From Streptomyces sp. TG1A-8 (GTDB lineage: Bacteria; Actinomycetota; Actinomycetes; Streptomycetales; Streptomycetaceae): 64,000 nt of DNA. Shown in pieces: positions 32,847 to 41,265 of the stretch. The position numbers and the translations under genes were made by a program. The notes beneath the pieces are model-generated. The model worked only from the letters and a program-made list of their open reading frames with translations. It did no database searches and had not been told where the DNA came from. How positions within the stretch are numbered: position 1 is the first letter of the stretch; each line of letters opens with the position of its first letter. The stretch spans positions 682,001-746,000 of the forward strand of contig NZ_JASTLB010000001.1 in the NCBI RefSeq assembly GCF_030499535.1, written 5' to 3'.

Positions 32847-32981
32847 TCACCGGCGGGTGCCTTCCTCGCGGATGAGGACCTTGCCGGGGTTGGACAGGTG
32901 GTGCGGGTCGAGGGCGTCCCCGACCGCCCGGTTCGGGGTCAGGACCGCGGGCCCCGCCTCCGCGCCGGGTGCGTCGAAGCC
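32847..32981 (-). pseudogene. C-terminal remnant of an FAD-linked oxidase
   Basis: Reading leftward, an open stretch of about 44 codons ends at 32847 with the C-terminal signature of GlcD/AGPS-type FAD-linked oxidases: AVGDALDPHHLSNPGKVLIR followed by a short basic tail and a stop. The rest of the enzyme is missing. Upstream sequence runs directly into the 5' region of the opposite-strand ATPase gene at 33041. The remnant therefore looks like the 3' scar of a deleted gene. It differs from the C-terminus of the intact FAD enzyme at 43513-45111 (DPDGLLNPGVLLPAD). Confidence 0.7.
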
Positions 32982-33040
32982 CGGGGAGCGGGTACACGCG
33001 CGGACACGGCTTCGGTGATGTTCCCGCGGGGAGGCGAACG

Positions 33041-33475
33041 GTGAGCGATTCTTCGTTGAGGGCGGTCGGCTGGGCGCGTTCGCTGCCGCTCGACACGACC
33101 GTCAAAGCCGCGCGCGACTGGGCGCGCGAGCACATGCAGTCCCTGGACTGGGCCGAGTCCTCGCCGGACACCGTGGACGCCGCGCTGCTGACCATCTCGG
33201 AACTGGTCACCAACGCCCACGTGCACGCGCACAGCGCGGCCGACCTGGTGCTGACGTGGGACGGCTCGTGTCTGCACGTCGCCGTGCACGACACCTCCTC
33301 CCACCTGCCCACGCCCCGCCCGGTCGACTTCGAGCGCCCGAACGGACGGGGCATGCTCCTGGTCGACGCCCTGTCCGACACCTGGCAGGCACGCCCCTGC
33401 CCGGCGGGCAAGATCGTGCACGCCTGCTTCCGGCCGTCGAAGGGTGACGCGGGCGACGGGGCGGGCACCGGCTGA
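33041..33475 (+). CDS. ATP-binding anti-sigma/regulatory protein (HATPase_c family)
   Basis: A 144-aa single-domain GHKL ATPase of the RsbW/SpoIIAB-like class abundant in Streptomyces. It shows the N-box ISELVTNAHVHAH (about residues 48-60), a G1-type segment HDTSSHLPTPR and the G2 box GRGMLLVDALSDTW. Such proteins typically bind a sigma factor or its antagonist through phosphorylation. The GTG at 33041 follows a GGGGAGG run. It stands alone between a decayed oxidase tail and a secreted mannosidase, so its partner is unknown. Confidence 0.88.
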   Translation: MSDSSLRAVGWARSLPLDTTVKAARDWAREHMQSLDWAESSPDTVDAALLTISELVTNAHVHAHSAADLVLTWDGSCLHVAVHDTSSHLPTPRPVDFERPNGRGMLLVDALSDTWQARPCPAGKIVHACFRPSKGDAGDGAGTG

Positions 33476-33622
33476 GGGAACGGCGCCCGCGCCGGCCACG
33501 CGGGCCGCACGGGAAGGCCGGGACCGGGGCACCCGCCCGTACGCGCGCCCGTCCCCCCGCGGGGCCGAGGGCCTGATGGAGGATCAGCTTCGCCGCGCCC
33601 CTGGACGGGGTCCGCATTCCAT

Positions 33623-33657
33623 GTTGTCATGCCCACTACTGTCCATGACAACGTTGT
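33623..33657. promoter_or_regulatory. inverted-repeat operator upstream of the GH92 gene
   Basis: A perfect 9-bp inverted repeat, GTTGTCATG (33623-33631) and CATGACAAC (33644-33652), is separated by 12 bp. The right arm also forms a second perfect palindrome, ACAACGTTGT (33648-33657). The group lies 70-104 bp before the mannosidase start, the usual promoter position. A sugar-responsive LacI-, ROK- or GntR-type repressor site is a reasonable reading (inference). Confidence 0.55.
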
Positions 33658-33726
33658 ACTGGACCGGATCGATCACCTGTCCGCGATCATCCGTCCCACC
33701 CCGTTCCCAACCCTCCCGAGGCCTTC

Positions 33727-36051
33727 ATGACTTGGAAACGGCACCTCGGTCTGTGCCTGGCCGGGACCCTGGCGGCGACCGCGCTGCTCACCGCTCCCGC
33801 GACCGCACAGGCCGACGGGTCCTCCGGCACGCGCCTGACCGACCTCGTCAACCCGTTCATCGGCACCCAGAACGAGGGCAACACCTACCCCGGCGCGGCC
33901 GTGCCCTTCGGCATGGTGCAACTGTCCCCCGACACCGGCCACAACACCGGCTACGACTACGCCGAGGACCACATCCGCGGCTTCTCCCTGACCCACCTCT
34001 CCGGCGTGGGCTGCGGCCTCGGCGGCGACCTGCCGGTGCTGCCGACCACCGGCGACGTCACCTCGACGGACTACGCGCGCTACGCCGCCGGGTTCGGCCA
34101 CGACCACGAGGAGGCGAGCCCCGGCTACTACCGCGTCGGCCTGGACAGCGGCGTCGACGCCGAACTGACCGCGACCGCCCGCACCGGCGTGCAGCGCTAC
34201 ACCTTCCCGGCCACCGACAAGGCCAACGTCCTGCTCAACGCCGCCCAGTCGCTGCACCGCAAGGTCGCCACCCGGGTGGAGATCCTGGACGACCACACCG
34301 TACGGACCACCCTCACCGGCCGCGGCTTCTGCCAGGACACCCTGCCCTACACCGTCTACACCCTGACCCGCTTCGACCGCCCCTTCACGGCCTACGGCAC
34401 CTGGAACGGATCGACCGTCACCGACGGCGCGAGGACGGGTTCCGACGGGGCGTACGTCCGGTTCGACACCACCGGGGACCGTACCGTCGAGGCGACCACC
34501 GCGCTGTCGTACGTCGACGCGCGCGGCGCGGCCGTCAACCTGCGTGCGGAGGGCGGCCGGTCCTTCGACGCCGTGCGCCGCGCGGCCCGGCGGGCCTGGG
34601 AGGACCGGCTCGACGACGTGCGCGTGCGCGGCGGCGGCGACGAGCAGCGCCGCACCTTCTACTCGTCGCTGTACCGCTCCTTCCTCGCGCCGAACACCGG
34701 CAGCGACGCCGACGGCCGCTACACCGGCTGGGACCGGGAGGTGCACCGCGCCAAGGGCTTCACGTACTACCAGAACTGGTCGCTGTGGGACACCTACCGC
34801 ACCCAGTCCCAACTGCTCTCCCTGCTCGCGCCGCGCGAGGCCCGCGACATGGCCATCTCGGTGATCAGGATCGACGAGGAGGGCGGCTGGCTGCCCAAGT
34901 GGGGCTACGGCACCGTCGAGACGAACATCATGACCGGCGACCCGGTCACCCCCTTCCTGACCAACGCCTACCAGCAGGGCCTCCTCAAGGGCTACGAGGA
35001 GCGGGCCTACCGGGCGCTGCGGAAGAACGCCGACGGCGTGCCGCCGGCGGACTCGCCGTCCGTGGGCCGGGAGGGCAACCGGGAGTACCTCGCGAACGGG
35101 TTCGTCCCCTACCTCAAGGACCGCCCGCACGCGAAGCCGGGCGACTCCGACTACGACCACGGCCCCTCGGCGACGCTGGAGTACGCCCTGTCGGACGCGA
35201 TGCTCGCCCGGATGGCGCGCGACCTGGGCCACGAGGCCGACGCCGCCCGCTACGCCGCCCGCGCCCGCAGCTACCGCAACGTCTTCGACCCCTCGACCGG
35301 CTTCTTCCGCGCCCGCGACGCCTCCGGCGCCTTCACCGGACCGGACGACCCGGCCCGCAGCGAGGGCTTCCACGAGGGCACCGCCTGGCAGTACCAGTGG
35401 CTCGTCCCGCAGGACCTGCCCGGCATGGTGGACCTCATCGGCGGACAGCGCGCCGCCAACGACCGCCTGGACTCCTTCTTCGCCTACGACCGGCTGCTGG
35501 AGGACCCGGAGCGCACCGCCCGCGAGGTGTGGGTGCACGGAGGCGCGTACGACTACTACGACGCCGACAAGTACAACCCGCAGAACGAGCCCGACCTGAT
35601 CGCGCCCTACACCTACCTGTCCACCGGCCAGCCCTGGAAGACCACGGACGTGGTCCACGCGGCGCTGACCCTCTTCACCGACGGGCCCACCGGGATGACC
35701 GGCAACGACGACCTCGGCACGATGTCCGCCTGGCACGTGCTGTCGTCCATCGGCCTCTTCCCCGTCCAGCCCGGCTACGACACCTGGGGCCTGTCCACCC
35801 CCGTCTTCGACCGCGTCAACCTCACCCTGGACCGCCGCTACTACCCCCACGGCCGGCTCACCCTCACGGCACCCGGCACCTCGGCCGCGGACCGCTACAT
35901 CCAGTCGGCCCGCCTCGACGGGGCGGCGTACGGCCGCACCTACCTGACCACCGACGCCCTGCGTTCGCACCGGGCGCTGACCCTCACCGTCGGCCCCCGC
36001 CCGTCGGACTGGGGAACGTCACCGCAGGCCGCGCCGCCGGCGCTCGGGTGA
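33727..36051 (+). CDS. secreted GH92 alpha-mannosidase
   Basis: A 774-aa exo-acting, calcium-dependent alpha-mannosidase-type enzyme (glycoside hydrolase family 92), probably trimming mannose from glycans outside the cell. A Sec signal peptide covers residues 1 to about 30 (KRH, hydrophobic LAGTLAATALLTA, then ATAQA). Family motifs follow in order: VNPFIGTQNEGNTYPGAAVP and FGMVQLSPD at the N-terminus, SPGYYRVGL, then in the catalytic domain NWSLWDTYRTQ, EGGWLPKWGYG, and GNDDLGTMSAW with FPVQPG near the C-terminus. Length is normal for the family. GAGG lies 6 nt before the ATG. There is no carbohydrate-binding module or neighbouring transporter. An inverted-repeat operator lies upstream. Confidence 0.94.
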   Translation: MTWKRHLGLCLAGTLAATALLTAPATAQADGSSGTRLTDLVNPFIGTQNEGNTYPGAAVPFGMVQLSPDTGHNTGYDYAEDHIRGFSLTHLSGVGCGLGGDLPVLPTTGDVTSTDYARYAAGFGHDHEEASPGYYRVGLDSGVDAELTATARTGVQRYTFPATDKANVLLNAAQSLHRKVATRVEILDDHTVRTTLTGRGFCQDTLPYTVYTLTRFDRPFTAYGTWNGSTVTDGARTGSDGAYVRFDTTGDRTVEATTALSYVDARGAAVNLRAEGGRSFDAVRRAARRAWEDRLDDVRVRGGGDEQRRTFYSSLYRSFLAPNTGSDADGRYTGWDREVHRAKGFTYYQNWSLWDTYRTQSQLLSLLAPREARDMAISVIRIDEEGGWLPKWGYGTVETNIMTGDPVTPFLTNAYQQGLLKGYEERAYRALRKNADGVPPADSPSVGREGNREYLANGFVPYLKDRPHAKPGDSDYDHGPSATLEYALSDAMLARMARDLGHEADAARYAARARSYRNVFDPSTGFFRARDASGAFTGPDDPARSEGFHEGTAWQYQWLVPQDLPGMVDLIGGQRAANDRLDSFFAYDRLLEDPERTAREVWVHGGAYDYYDADKYNPQNEPDLIAPYTYLSTGQPWKTTDVVHAALTLFTDGPTGMTGNDDLGTMSAWHVLSSIGLFPVQPGYDTWGLSTPVFDRVNLTLDRRYYPHGRLTLTAPGTSAADRYIQSARLDGAAYGRTYLTTDALRSHRALTLTVGPRPSDWGTSPQAAPPALG

Positions 36052-36115
36052 CACCCCGGGGGCGGCAGGCCGCACCGCCGGCCGGGCACGGGCCCGCCGC
36101 TCCTCCGGCCCCCGG

Positions 36116-36146
36116 CCCCGGCACGGCGGGCCTCCCGCTGCCGGGG
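36116..36146. terminator. hairpin between convergent genes
   Basis: CCCCGGCA (36116-36123) pairs with TGCCGGGG (36139-36146), with an inner CGGG/CCCG stem. It lies between the ends of the GH92 gene and the opposite-strand SpoIIE-family gene, so it can serve both. No T-run follows, as is usual in such GC-rich genomes. Confidence 0.5.
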
Positions 36147-36168
36147 ACCGGCACCGGCCGGGACGGCC

Positions 36169-38625
36169 TCAGTCGGGGGTGAGTGACTGTTCGGCCCAGA
36201 TGGTCTTGCCGTCGGTGGTGTAGCGGCTGCCCCAGCGGCGGCACATCTGGGCCACGAGGAACAGGCCCCGCCCGCCCTCGTCGGACAGCCGGGCCCGGCG
36301 CAGCCGGGGCTGGGTCTGGCTGCTGTCGCCCACTTCGCAGACCAGGGTCCGGTCGTGGATGAGGCGCAGTGCGACGTCACCGCCCCCGCCGTGGCGGATG
36401 GCGTTGGTGACCAGTTCGCTGGCGACCAGCTCGGTGGTGAAGTGCAACTCCTGCAGTCCCCAGTCCGTGAGCTGCTGCTGCACGTGCTGCCGGGCGGTGG
36501 CCACCTCGGCCGGGTCGCCGGAGAACCGCCAGGTGGCGATGGACGAGGCGGGCAGGCGGTGGATGCGGGCGAGCAACAGGGACACGTCCCGGTCCAGCGG
36601 CGCGGTGATCAGCTCCCTGCGGATCAGGCTGCTGGCCTGGGAAGCGGAGGAACGGCCCTGCGCGGCGTCGGTGAGCGCCCGGCAGAGCAGCCGCCGCCGC
36701 GTGTCGAAGGCGTCCCCGGTACCGCCGGCCAGCAGCGCGGTGCTGTGGAAGGCCAGCAGGCTGCCGGGGCCGAGGGTGAGGCTGACGGCCTCGAAGGGCA
36801 GCCTGCCGTTGCCGAGCACCGGTCCGGGGACGAGCTTGACCGGCTCGGCGGGTGTTCCGGGGGCGGCGAGCACGGGGGGCGGGTGCCCGGCGCTGGCCAT
36901 CTCACAGCTCCCGTCGACCGGGTCGTACACGCAGTACAGGCAGGTCGCCGCCATGCCGGGCCGGGCGGCGCCCTCCGGGGCCGGCTCGTCGGCGAACGCC
37001 TCGTCCGCGCTTTCGTCCGCCGCGAGGTGGACCACGAGATCGTCCAGGTGGGTCAGCAGTTCGCCCGGTCCCAGGTCGAGGTCGGTCAGCGTGTGGATGG
37101 CCGTGCGCAGGCGCCCCATGGTGGCCGCCGCGGCCAGTCCGCGGCCGGAGACGTCACCGACGACGAAGGCGGTGCGCGAGGACGACAGCGGGATCACGTC
37201 GAACCAGGTGCCGCCGATGTCCTGCGCGCTCGCCGCGGGGATGTAGTGGCCGACGGTGTCCGCCGCGCTGGTCTCCTTGACGCCCTTGGGCAGCAGGCTG
37301 CGCTGCAGCGCCTCGGCCGTCTTGCGCTCGCGGGTGTAGCGGCGCGCGTTGTCCAGCGCGAGCGCGGCCCGGGACGCGATCTCCTGGGCCAGGTCGGCGT
37401 CGCTGCGGCCGAACAGGGCGTTCCTGCTCGTCCGCCACATCACCAGGGCGCCCAGCGGCCGTTCCCTGGCCACCAGGGGCGCGACGAGGTAGGACACCGC
37501 GGCGGGCGGCAGGAACAGCCGGGCATGCTCGGGGTCGTCCGCGAAGTCCCGGAACCAGTCGCTCAGGTCGGCCTTGTAGACGGCCCGGGCGCTGCGCACG
37601 TGGTCGCTCTCCGGCGTGCCGAGCCGGAAGTCCGCTCCGCGCGGGTGCACCTGCGCCGGCCACGGGCCGTGCGCCGAGGCCACGGCCACCCTGCGCACCA
37701 CGGTCTCCAGCCGGAGCCCCTGCGGCTCCGCACCGCGCAGCACACCGTGGGTGAGGTCCACGGCGGCCAGGTCGGCGAACCCCGTCGAGACCATGACGCC
37801 GGCCAGTTCCTCGGCCTCACGGGTGACGTCGAGGGTGGAGCCGATGCGTTCGGCCGCCGCCTGCAGCATCGTCATCCGCTGCCGGGCCAGCTGCTGCTCG
37901 GTGACCTCCGTGAAGATGACGGCCACGCCGCTGGGCGTGCCGCGGGCGTCGTGCAGGCGGAAGGCCTGGAACGACAGGACCCGCTCCCGCTCCGGCGAGT
38001 GGCGGAGCCGGGCCCGGTGCACCCAGTCCATCAGCGGTTCCCCGGTCGCGGCGACCCCTTCGAGCCGCGCGCGCACGGCCGCCGCGTCCTCGGGCACCAG
38101 GACCTCCTCGATGCCCCGCCCGACGGGGTGCATGGCGGCGCCGGCCTCGCTCGGCGGTCCCAGGGAGGCCGGGGTGATGTTGAGCCGCGTGACCCTCAGG
38201 TCCATGTCCCGGATCGACAGGCCCACCTGGCGCTGCGCGAAGAGCGCGCGCACCAGGTCGTCGTTCTCCTCGCGGCGCCGGGCGACGTCCAGGGGGACCA
38301 GGCGCACCCAGAAGTGCGGCCGACCGGCCGTGCGCAGCGGGTGCACCTCGGCGCGGAACACGGCGTCCGCCAGGTCCGCGCCGCGCAGCGTCACCGTCTG
38401 CGGTCCCGAGGCCTCGGCGCGGGCGCGTAGTTCCGGCCAGCCGACGGGCTCCAGCAGCAGGTTGGTGAGGGGCCGCCCGCACACCTGCCGCCACGGCCGG
38501 CCCGCCGGTCCCTGCACACCGCTGCCGCACATGACCACGCGTCCCGCGGCGTCGACCACGAAGAGGGCCTCGCCGGCGGCACGCGCATCGCCGAGCTCCC
38601 ACGCGGAGGTGTTCGGGTTCGCCAT
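36169..38625 (-). CDS. PAS-GAF-SpoIIE-HATPase regulator, phosphatase core degenerate
   Basis: An 818-aa cytoplasmic regulator. Order: two PAS-like sensor regions (about 1-110 and 120-245, the second ending FTEVTEQQLARQR), a GAF-type domain (about 250-430), a SpoIIE/PP2C phosphatase-like domain (about 445-690) and a C-terminal HATPase_c domain (about 700-818). The ATPase boxes are intact (ELVTNAIRHG near 736, DSSQTQPRLR, GRGLFLV). The phosphatase core is not: the GG-D-W motif reads GGTWFD (Thr473 for the metal Asp), and the TDG motif reads STA (Thr629 for Asp). Asp491 (GDVSGRG) and Asp680 (RDVSLLL) remain, and 473-491 have the same 18-residue spacing as D610-D628 of B. subtilis SpoIIE. It may act as a binding scaffold or anti-sigma factor rather than a phosphatase (inference). 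Confidence 0.9.
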   Translation of the reverse strand: MANPNTSAWELGDARAAGEALFVVDAAGRVVMCGSGVQGPAGRPWRQVCGRPLTNLLLEPVGWPELRARAEASGPQTVTLRGADLADAVFRAEVHPLRTAGRPHFWVRLVPLDVARRREENDDLVRALFAQRQVGLSIRDMDLRVTRLNITPASLGPPSEAGAAMHPVGRGIEEVLVPEDAAAVRARLEGVAATGEPLMDWVHRARLRHSPERERVLSFQAFRLHDARGTPSGVAVIFTEVTEQQLARQRMTMLQAAAERIGSTLDVTREAEELAGVMVSTGFADLAAVDLTHGVLRGAEPQGLRLETVVRRVAVASAHGPWPAQVHPRGADFRLGTPESDHVRSARAVYKADLSDWFRDFADDPEHARLFLPPAAVSYLVAPLVARERPLGALVMWRTSRNALFGRSDADLAQEIASRAALALDNARRYTRERKTAEALQRSLLPKGVKETSAADTVGHYIPAASAQDIGGTWFDVIPLSSSRTAFVVGDVSGRGLAAAATMGRLRTAIHTLTDLDLGPGELLTHLDDLVVHLAADESADEAFADEPAPEGAARPGMAATCLYCVYDPVDGSCEMASAGHPPPVLAAPGTPAEPVKLVPGPVLGNGRLPFEAVSLTLGPGSLLAFHSTALLAGGTGDAFDTRRRLLCRALTDAAQGRSSASQASSLIRRELITAPLDRDVSLLLARIHRLPASSIATWRFSGDPAEVATARQHVQQQLTDWGLQELHFTTELVASELVTNAIRHGGGGDVALRLIHDRTLVCEVGDSSQTQPRLRRARLSDEGGRGLFLVAQMCRRWGSRYTTDGKTIWAEQSLTPD

Positions 38626-38823
38626 CTGCTGTGCTTCCGCCGGTCACGTCTGGTCTCGCTTCCTCCCTCCATTCAAGCCCCTCCCCGGCCGTGCTGCGCG
38701 GCAGTCGCCCCGGGCGACGACCCCGCCCTGCACGGGCGGAACCACCCGTGCGCCACGGCACTCCCCGCCGGTCGCGCCACGGGGTCCTCGTGCGTCCGGG
38801 GGCGGCGCACATCGGCCAGGCCG

Positions 38824-38859
38824 GTCCGATCCGGTTCGGTCCTGTCCGATCCGGTTCGG
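38824..38859. repeat. 20-bp-period tandem repeat
   Basis: GTCCGATCCGGTTCGG occurs at 38824-38839 and again at 38844-38859, with degenerate GGTCCGATCC copies just after it. It lies in the 264-bp gap between the MerR gene end and the SpoIIE-family gene start, which otherwise shows nothing I can name. Confidence 0.7.
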
Positions 38860-38889
38860 ACACGTCGTTCCGGTCCGATCCCGTCCCGG

Positions 38890-39300
38890 TCAGCGGGACG
38901 ACGTCCGGCTGGACGGGAGGCGGGCGTGCAGGGTGGCGGCTAGCTCCTCGGCGCGGGCTAGCTGGGTGCGCAGGTCCTCGATCCTGCGCTGCACGGCCTG
39001 CTCGAAGCCGCGGATCTGCTCCAGCAGGTGCGCGCGCTCCTCGGGCGGCAGTTCCTCTCCCGAGTCGAGGCGGTCGGTGGCGGTCAGGAGAGCACGCATC
39101 TCGTCGAGGGTGAAACCGAGCGGCTTCATGCGGCGGATGACCATCAGCCGGGCGACGTCGGCCTCCGTGTGCAGACGGAAACCGCCCTGGGAGCGGGCGG
39201 AGGGGGTGACCAGGCCGGTGTCCTCGTAGTGCCGGATCGTGCGCAGCGACAGCTCGGTCCGCGCGGCGACCTCGCCGATCCGCATGTACTCGCCGCTCAC
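38890..39300 (-). CDS. MerR-family transcriptional regulator
   Basis: A 136-aa regulator. The N-terminus has the winged helix typical of MerR: MRIGEVAARTELSLRTIRHY, EDTGLVTPSARSQGG and FRLHTEADVARL. Then comes GFTLDEMRALL and a long coiled-coil dimer helix (about residues 85-130). There are no cysteines in the short C-terminus, so a metal ligand is unlikely and an organic effector or none is more probable. The GTG at 39300 is preceded by GAGGAAGG. It has no partner gene on its own strand and faces away from the holin-like operon across 343 bp. Confidence 0.88.
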   Translation of the reverse strand: MSGEYMRIGEVAARTELSLRTIRHYEDTGLVTPSARSQGGFRLHTEADVARLMVIRRMKPLGFTLDEMRALLTATDRLDSGEELPPEERAHLLEQIRGFEQAVQRRIEDLRTQLARAEELAATLHARLPSSRTSSR

Positions 39301-39643
39301 CGAGTGCCCTTCCTCGTCCCTCACCGCACCCGCGGACGGCCGGTGCGATCCCTGCCCCTTCCCACCAGCCCCGCTTCCCCCGCCCGCTCGGCGCACGCCT
39401 GCCCGGAACGCTCGGCGTCGAAGTCGCCGGCGGTCACCGACGGCCGGCCCGCGTCGTCCGGGAGCCCCGGCCCCGTCGCCGCCCGCGCCCGGGGGCCCGG
39501 TGGCCGGAAGCCGCCGGCGCCAGGGCGGGAAAAGCGCGTTCACCTGCCCTGAACCGGTCTTTTCGGGGTACTCGCCCTCAGCGGATGGCCGGGTGCCGCG
39601 GCGCCCGGGGGCCAGTACAAGCAAGTGACGCGAGGTGATCGCC
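39301..39643. other. 343-bp divergent intergenic region
   Basis: Separates the leftward MerR gene from the rightward holin-like operon. No coding sequence has support. A GGGGTA element at 39565-39570 resembles the -10 part of a SigB-type stress promoter, but no matching GTTT-type -35 lies at the right distance, so it is only noted. Confidence 0.3.
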
Positions 39644-40072
39644 GTGGCGAGTACGCAGCAACACTACGAATCAGGTCCGCGGACACCGGGTTCCGAGCCG
39701 GTGGGCGAGCTGGTGCAGCGCGCGTCGCAGCAGCTCACGGAGCTGGTGCGCAACGAACTGCGTCTGGCACAGGCGGAGATGAAGGAGAAGGGCAAGTCCT
39801 ACGGCAAGGCCGGCGGGATGTTCGGCGGAGCCGGGGTCCTGGGCTTCCTGATGCTGCAGGCCCTCGTGGCCACCGTCATCGCCGCCCTGGCGGTGCCGCT
39901 GCCGGTGTGGGCCGCGGGTCTCATCGTCACCGCGCTGCTCGGAGTGATCGCCGCGGTGATGGCGATCACCGGGAAGAAGCAGGCCTCCCGGGCCGCGCCG
40001 CCCACGCCGGAGCAGACCATCGAGAACGTCAAGGCCGACGTGGCCGAGATCAAGGAGAGTGCGCACCGATGA
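39644..40072 (+). CDS. phage holin-like family membrane protein (DUF1469 type)
   Basis: A 142-aa membrane protein. An N-terminal amphipathic helix (PVGELVQRASQQLTELVRNE, then LRLAQAEMKEKGKSYGKAGG) is followed by two transmembrane segments (GFLMLQALVATVIAALAV and AAGLIVTALLGVIAAVMAI) and a charged tail. This matches the actinobacterial Phage_holin_3_6 family, a housekeeping envelope protein despite its name. I chose the GTG at 39644 because AGGTGA lies 5 nt upstream; an in-frame GTG at 39635 is less suited. The stop overlaps the next ATG (ATGA), so the pair is translationally coupled. Confidence 0.85.
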   Translation: MASTQQHYESGPRTPGSEPVGELVQRASQQLTELVRNELRLAQAEMKEKGKSYGKAGGMFGGAGVLGFLMLQALVATVIAALAVPLPVWAAGLIVTALLGVIAAVMAITGKKQASRAAPPTPEQTIENVKADVAEIKESAHR

Positions 40073-40509
40073 CCGAGCTTCCCCACGAGACCGCCCAGAG
40101 CCCGGAGGAGCTGCGCGAACAGGTCGAGCAGACCCGCGCCGAGCTCGGCGAGACGGTCGAGGCGCTCGCCGCCAAGACTGACGTCAAGGCCCGCGCCCAG
40201 GAGAAGGCCGGCGAGATCAGGGAACAGGCCGCCGCCAAGGCCGGCGTGCTGAAGGCCAAGGCGGCCGAGGCCGCCTCCCGCGTGCAGGACAAGCTGCCCG
40301 ACCCGGTCAAGGACAAGGCCGCCCAGGCCGCCGATCTGACCCGCGCCAAGGCGGCCCGGGCCGGTTCGGTCTGGGAGGAGAAGGCGCCCGAGCCGGTGCG
40401 GGCCAGGACCGCCCAGTACGCGCAGGTGGCCCGCGACAACCGCACCGCGCTGCTGGCGGGCGCGGGCGTGGCCCTCGTGGTGTGGCTGGTCTGCCGCCGC
40501 AAGGGATGA
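40069..40509 (+). CDS. DUF3618 family protein
   Basis: A 146-aa protein with the DUF3618 hallmark near the N-terminus (SPEELREQVEQTRAELGETV, then EALAAKTDVKARAQ), a long Ala/Lys-rich helical middle with repeats of the type KAKAAEAA and KDKAAQAA, and a single C-terminal membrane anchor (ALLAGAGVALVVWLVC) with a basic end. Function is unknown. It is coupled to the holin-like gene by a 4-bp overlap, an arrangement common in actinobacteria, so the two probably act together at the membrane. Confidence 0.85.
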   Translation: MTELPHETAQSPEELREQVEQTRAELGETVEALAAKTDVKARAQEKAGEIREQAAAKAGVLKAKAAEAASRVQDKLPDPVKDKAAQAADLTRAKAARAGSVWEEKAPEPVRARTAQYAQVARDNRTALLAGAGVALVVWLVCRRKG

Positions 40510-40515
40510 GCCCCC

Positions 40516-40533
40516 GGGCGGCACCGGCCGCCC
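40516..40533. terminator. short GC hairpin after DUF3618 gene
   Basis: GGGCGGC-ACCG-GCCGCCC gives a 7-bp stem with a 4-nt loop, starting 7 nt after the DUF3618 stop codon. A simple terminator is likely. The rest of the gap to 40743 shows no gene. Confidence 0.4.
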
Positions 40534-40743
40534 ACGGCCGGCCGGCCCCCGGGCACTTCGCCGCCGGACCCGCGCGAGCGGGCCGGCCCGTGCCGGGGCC
40601 ACGGCCGGCGCGGGCCGTACCGGTGCCGCCGGCTGATCACGGCACCACCCGGCGGGGACGGCCTCGCACGGGGGTCGGCAGCGGCACGCGCCGGCCCCCT
40701 CCCCCGGCAGAAACCCGCCACCCGCACGGAAAGACCTCTCCCT

Positions 40744-41004
40744 GTGTCCGTACACACGCTCCCCGTCCTGACGGCCGCCGCGGCGGCCGGTGCCGTCCTG
40801 GCCGCCCGCCGGGCCGCCACACACAGGCGGCGCGGACCGGTGCCGCACGGTGCCGGCGCCGCCCGTCCGCCGTGGCGCCGCACCGCCCCGTCCCCCGCCG
40901 CCGGGCCCCCGGCCGAGGCTTCCTGGAACGCCGTGCACCGGGCCGAGGAACACGTCCACCGCTGCTGGCGGCAGCTGTCCGCGGAGTCCGGCCAGGGAGG
41001 CTGA
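40744..41004 (+). CDS. small hypothetical protein
   Basis: An 86-aa reading frame starting with GTG (GGAAAG about 11 nt upstream). A hydrophobic start (TLPVLTAAAAAGAVLAA) followed at once by basic residues suggests a short membrane anchor or poor signal sequence, then a Pro/Arg-rich linker and a more ordered end (ASWNAVHRAEEHVHRCWRQL). The ordered end, same strand and position in the membrane-protein run support a real gene, but I recognise no family. It could be spurious. Confidence 0.45.
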   Translation: MSVHTLPVLTAAAAAGAVLAARRAATHRRRGPVPHGAGAARPPWRRTAPSPAAGPPAEASWNAVHRAEEHVHRCWRQLSAESGQGG

Positions 41005-41265
41005 GAGGCGCCGCGGGGCCGGTGCGCACCCCTGCGGAACCGCGTTCCGGCCGGCCGGAACGCATCCGAACGCCCGCTGCTTCCCCTGCGGGCCCACGCC
41101 GGCCCCCGTTCCGCCCGGCACGAGGACGGCGTCGCGGCCCCCGTGCCGCCCGCCCCCGCCCGGTGGGCCCCGTGCCGAGCCCCTCGCGGTGTCTGCCCCG
41201 CCCACCGGGTGCTTCTCCTCCCGCGAGCGGGGCGTAACGGCGTGACCGGGGGTTACCCGGCAGAC

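Noticed and set aside
39541..39643. SigB-type stress promoter for the holin-like operon
   Set aside because: A GGGGTA element is present, but no GTTT-type -35 lies at 14-16 bp, so the pair does not meet the consensus.
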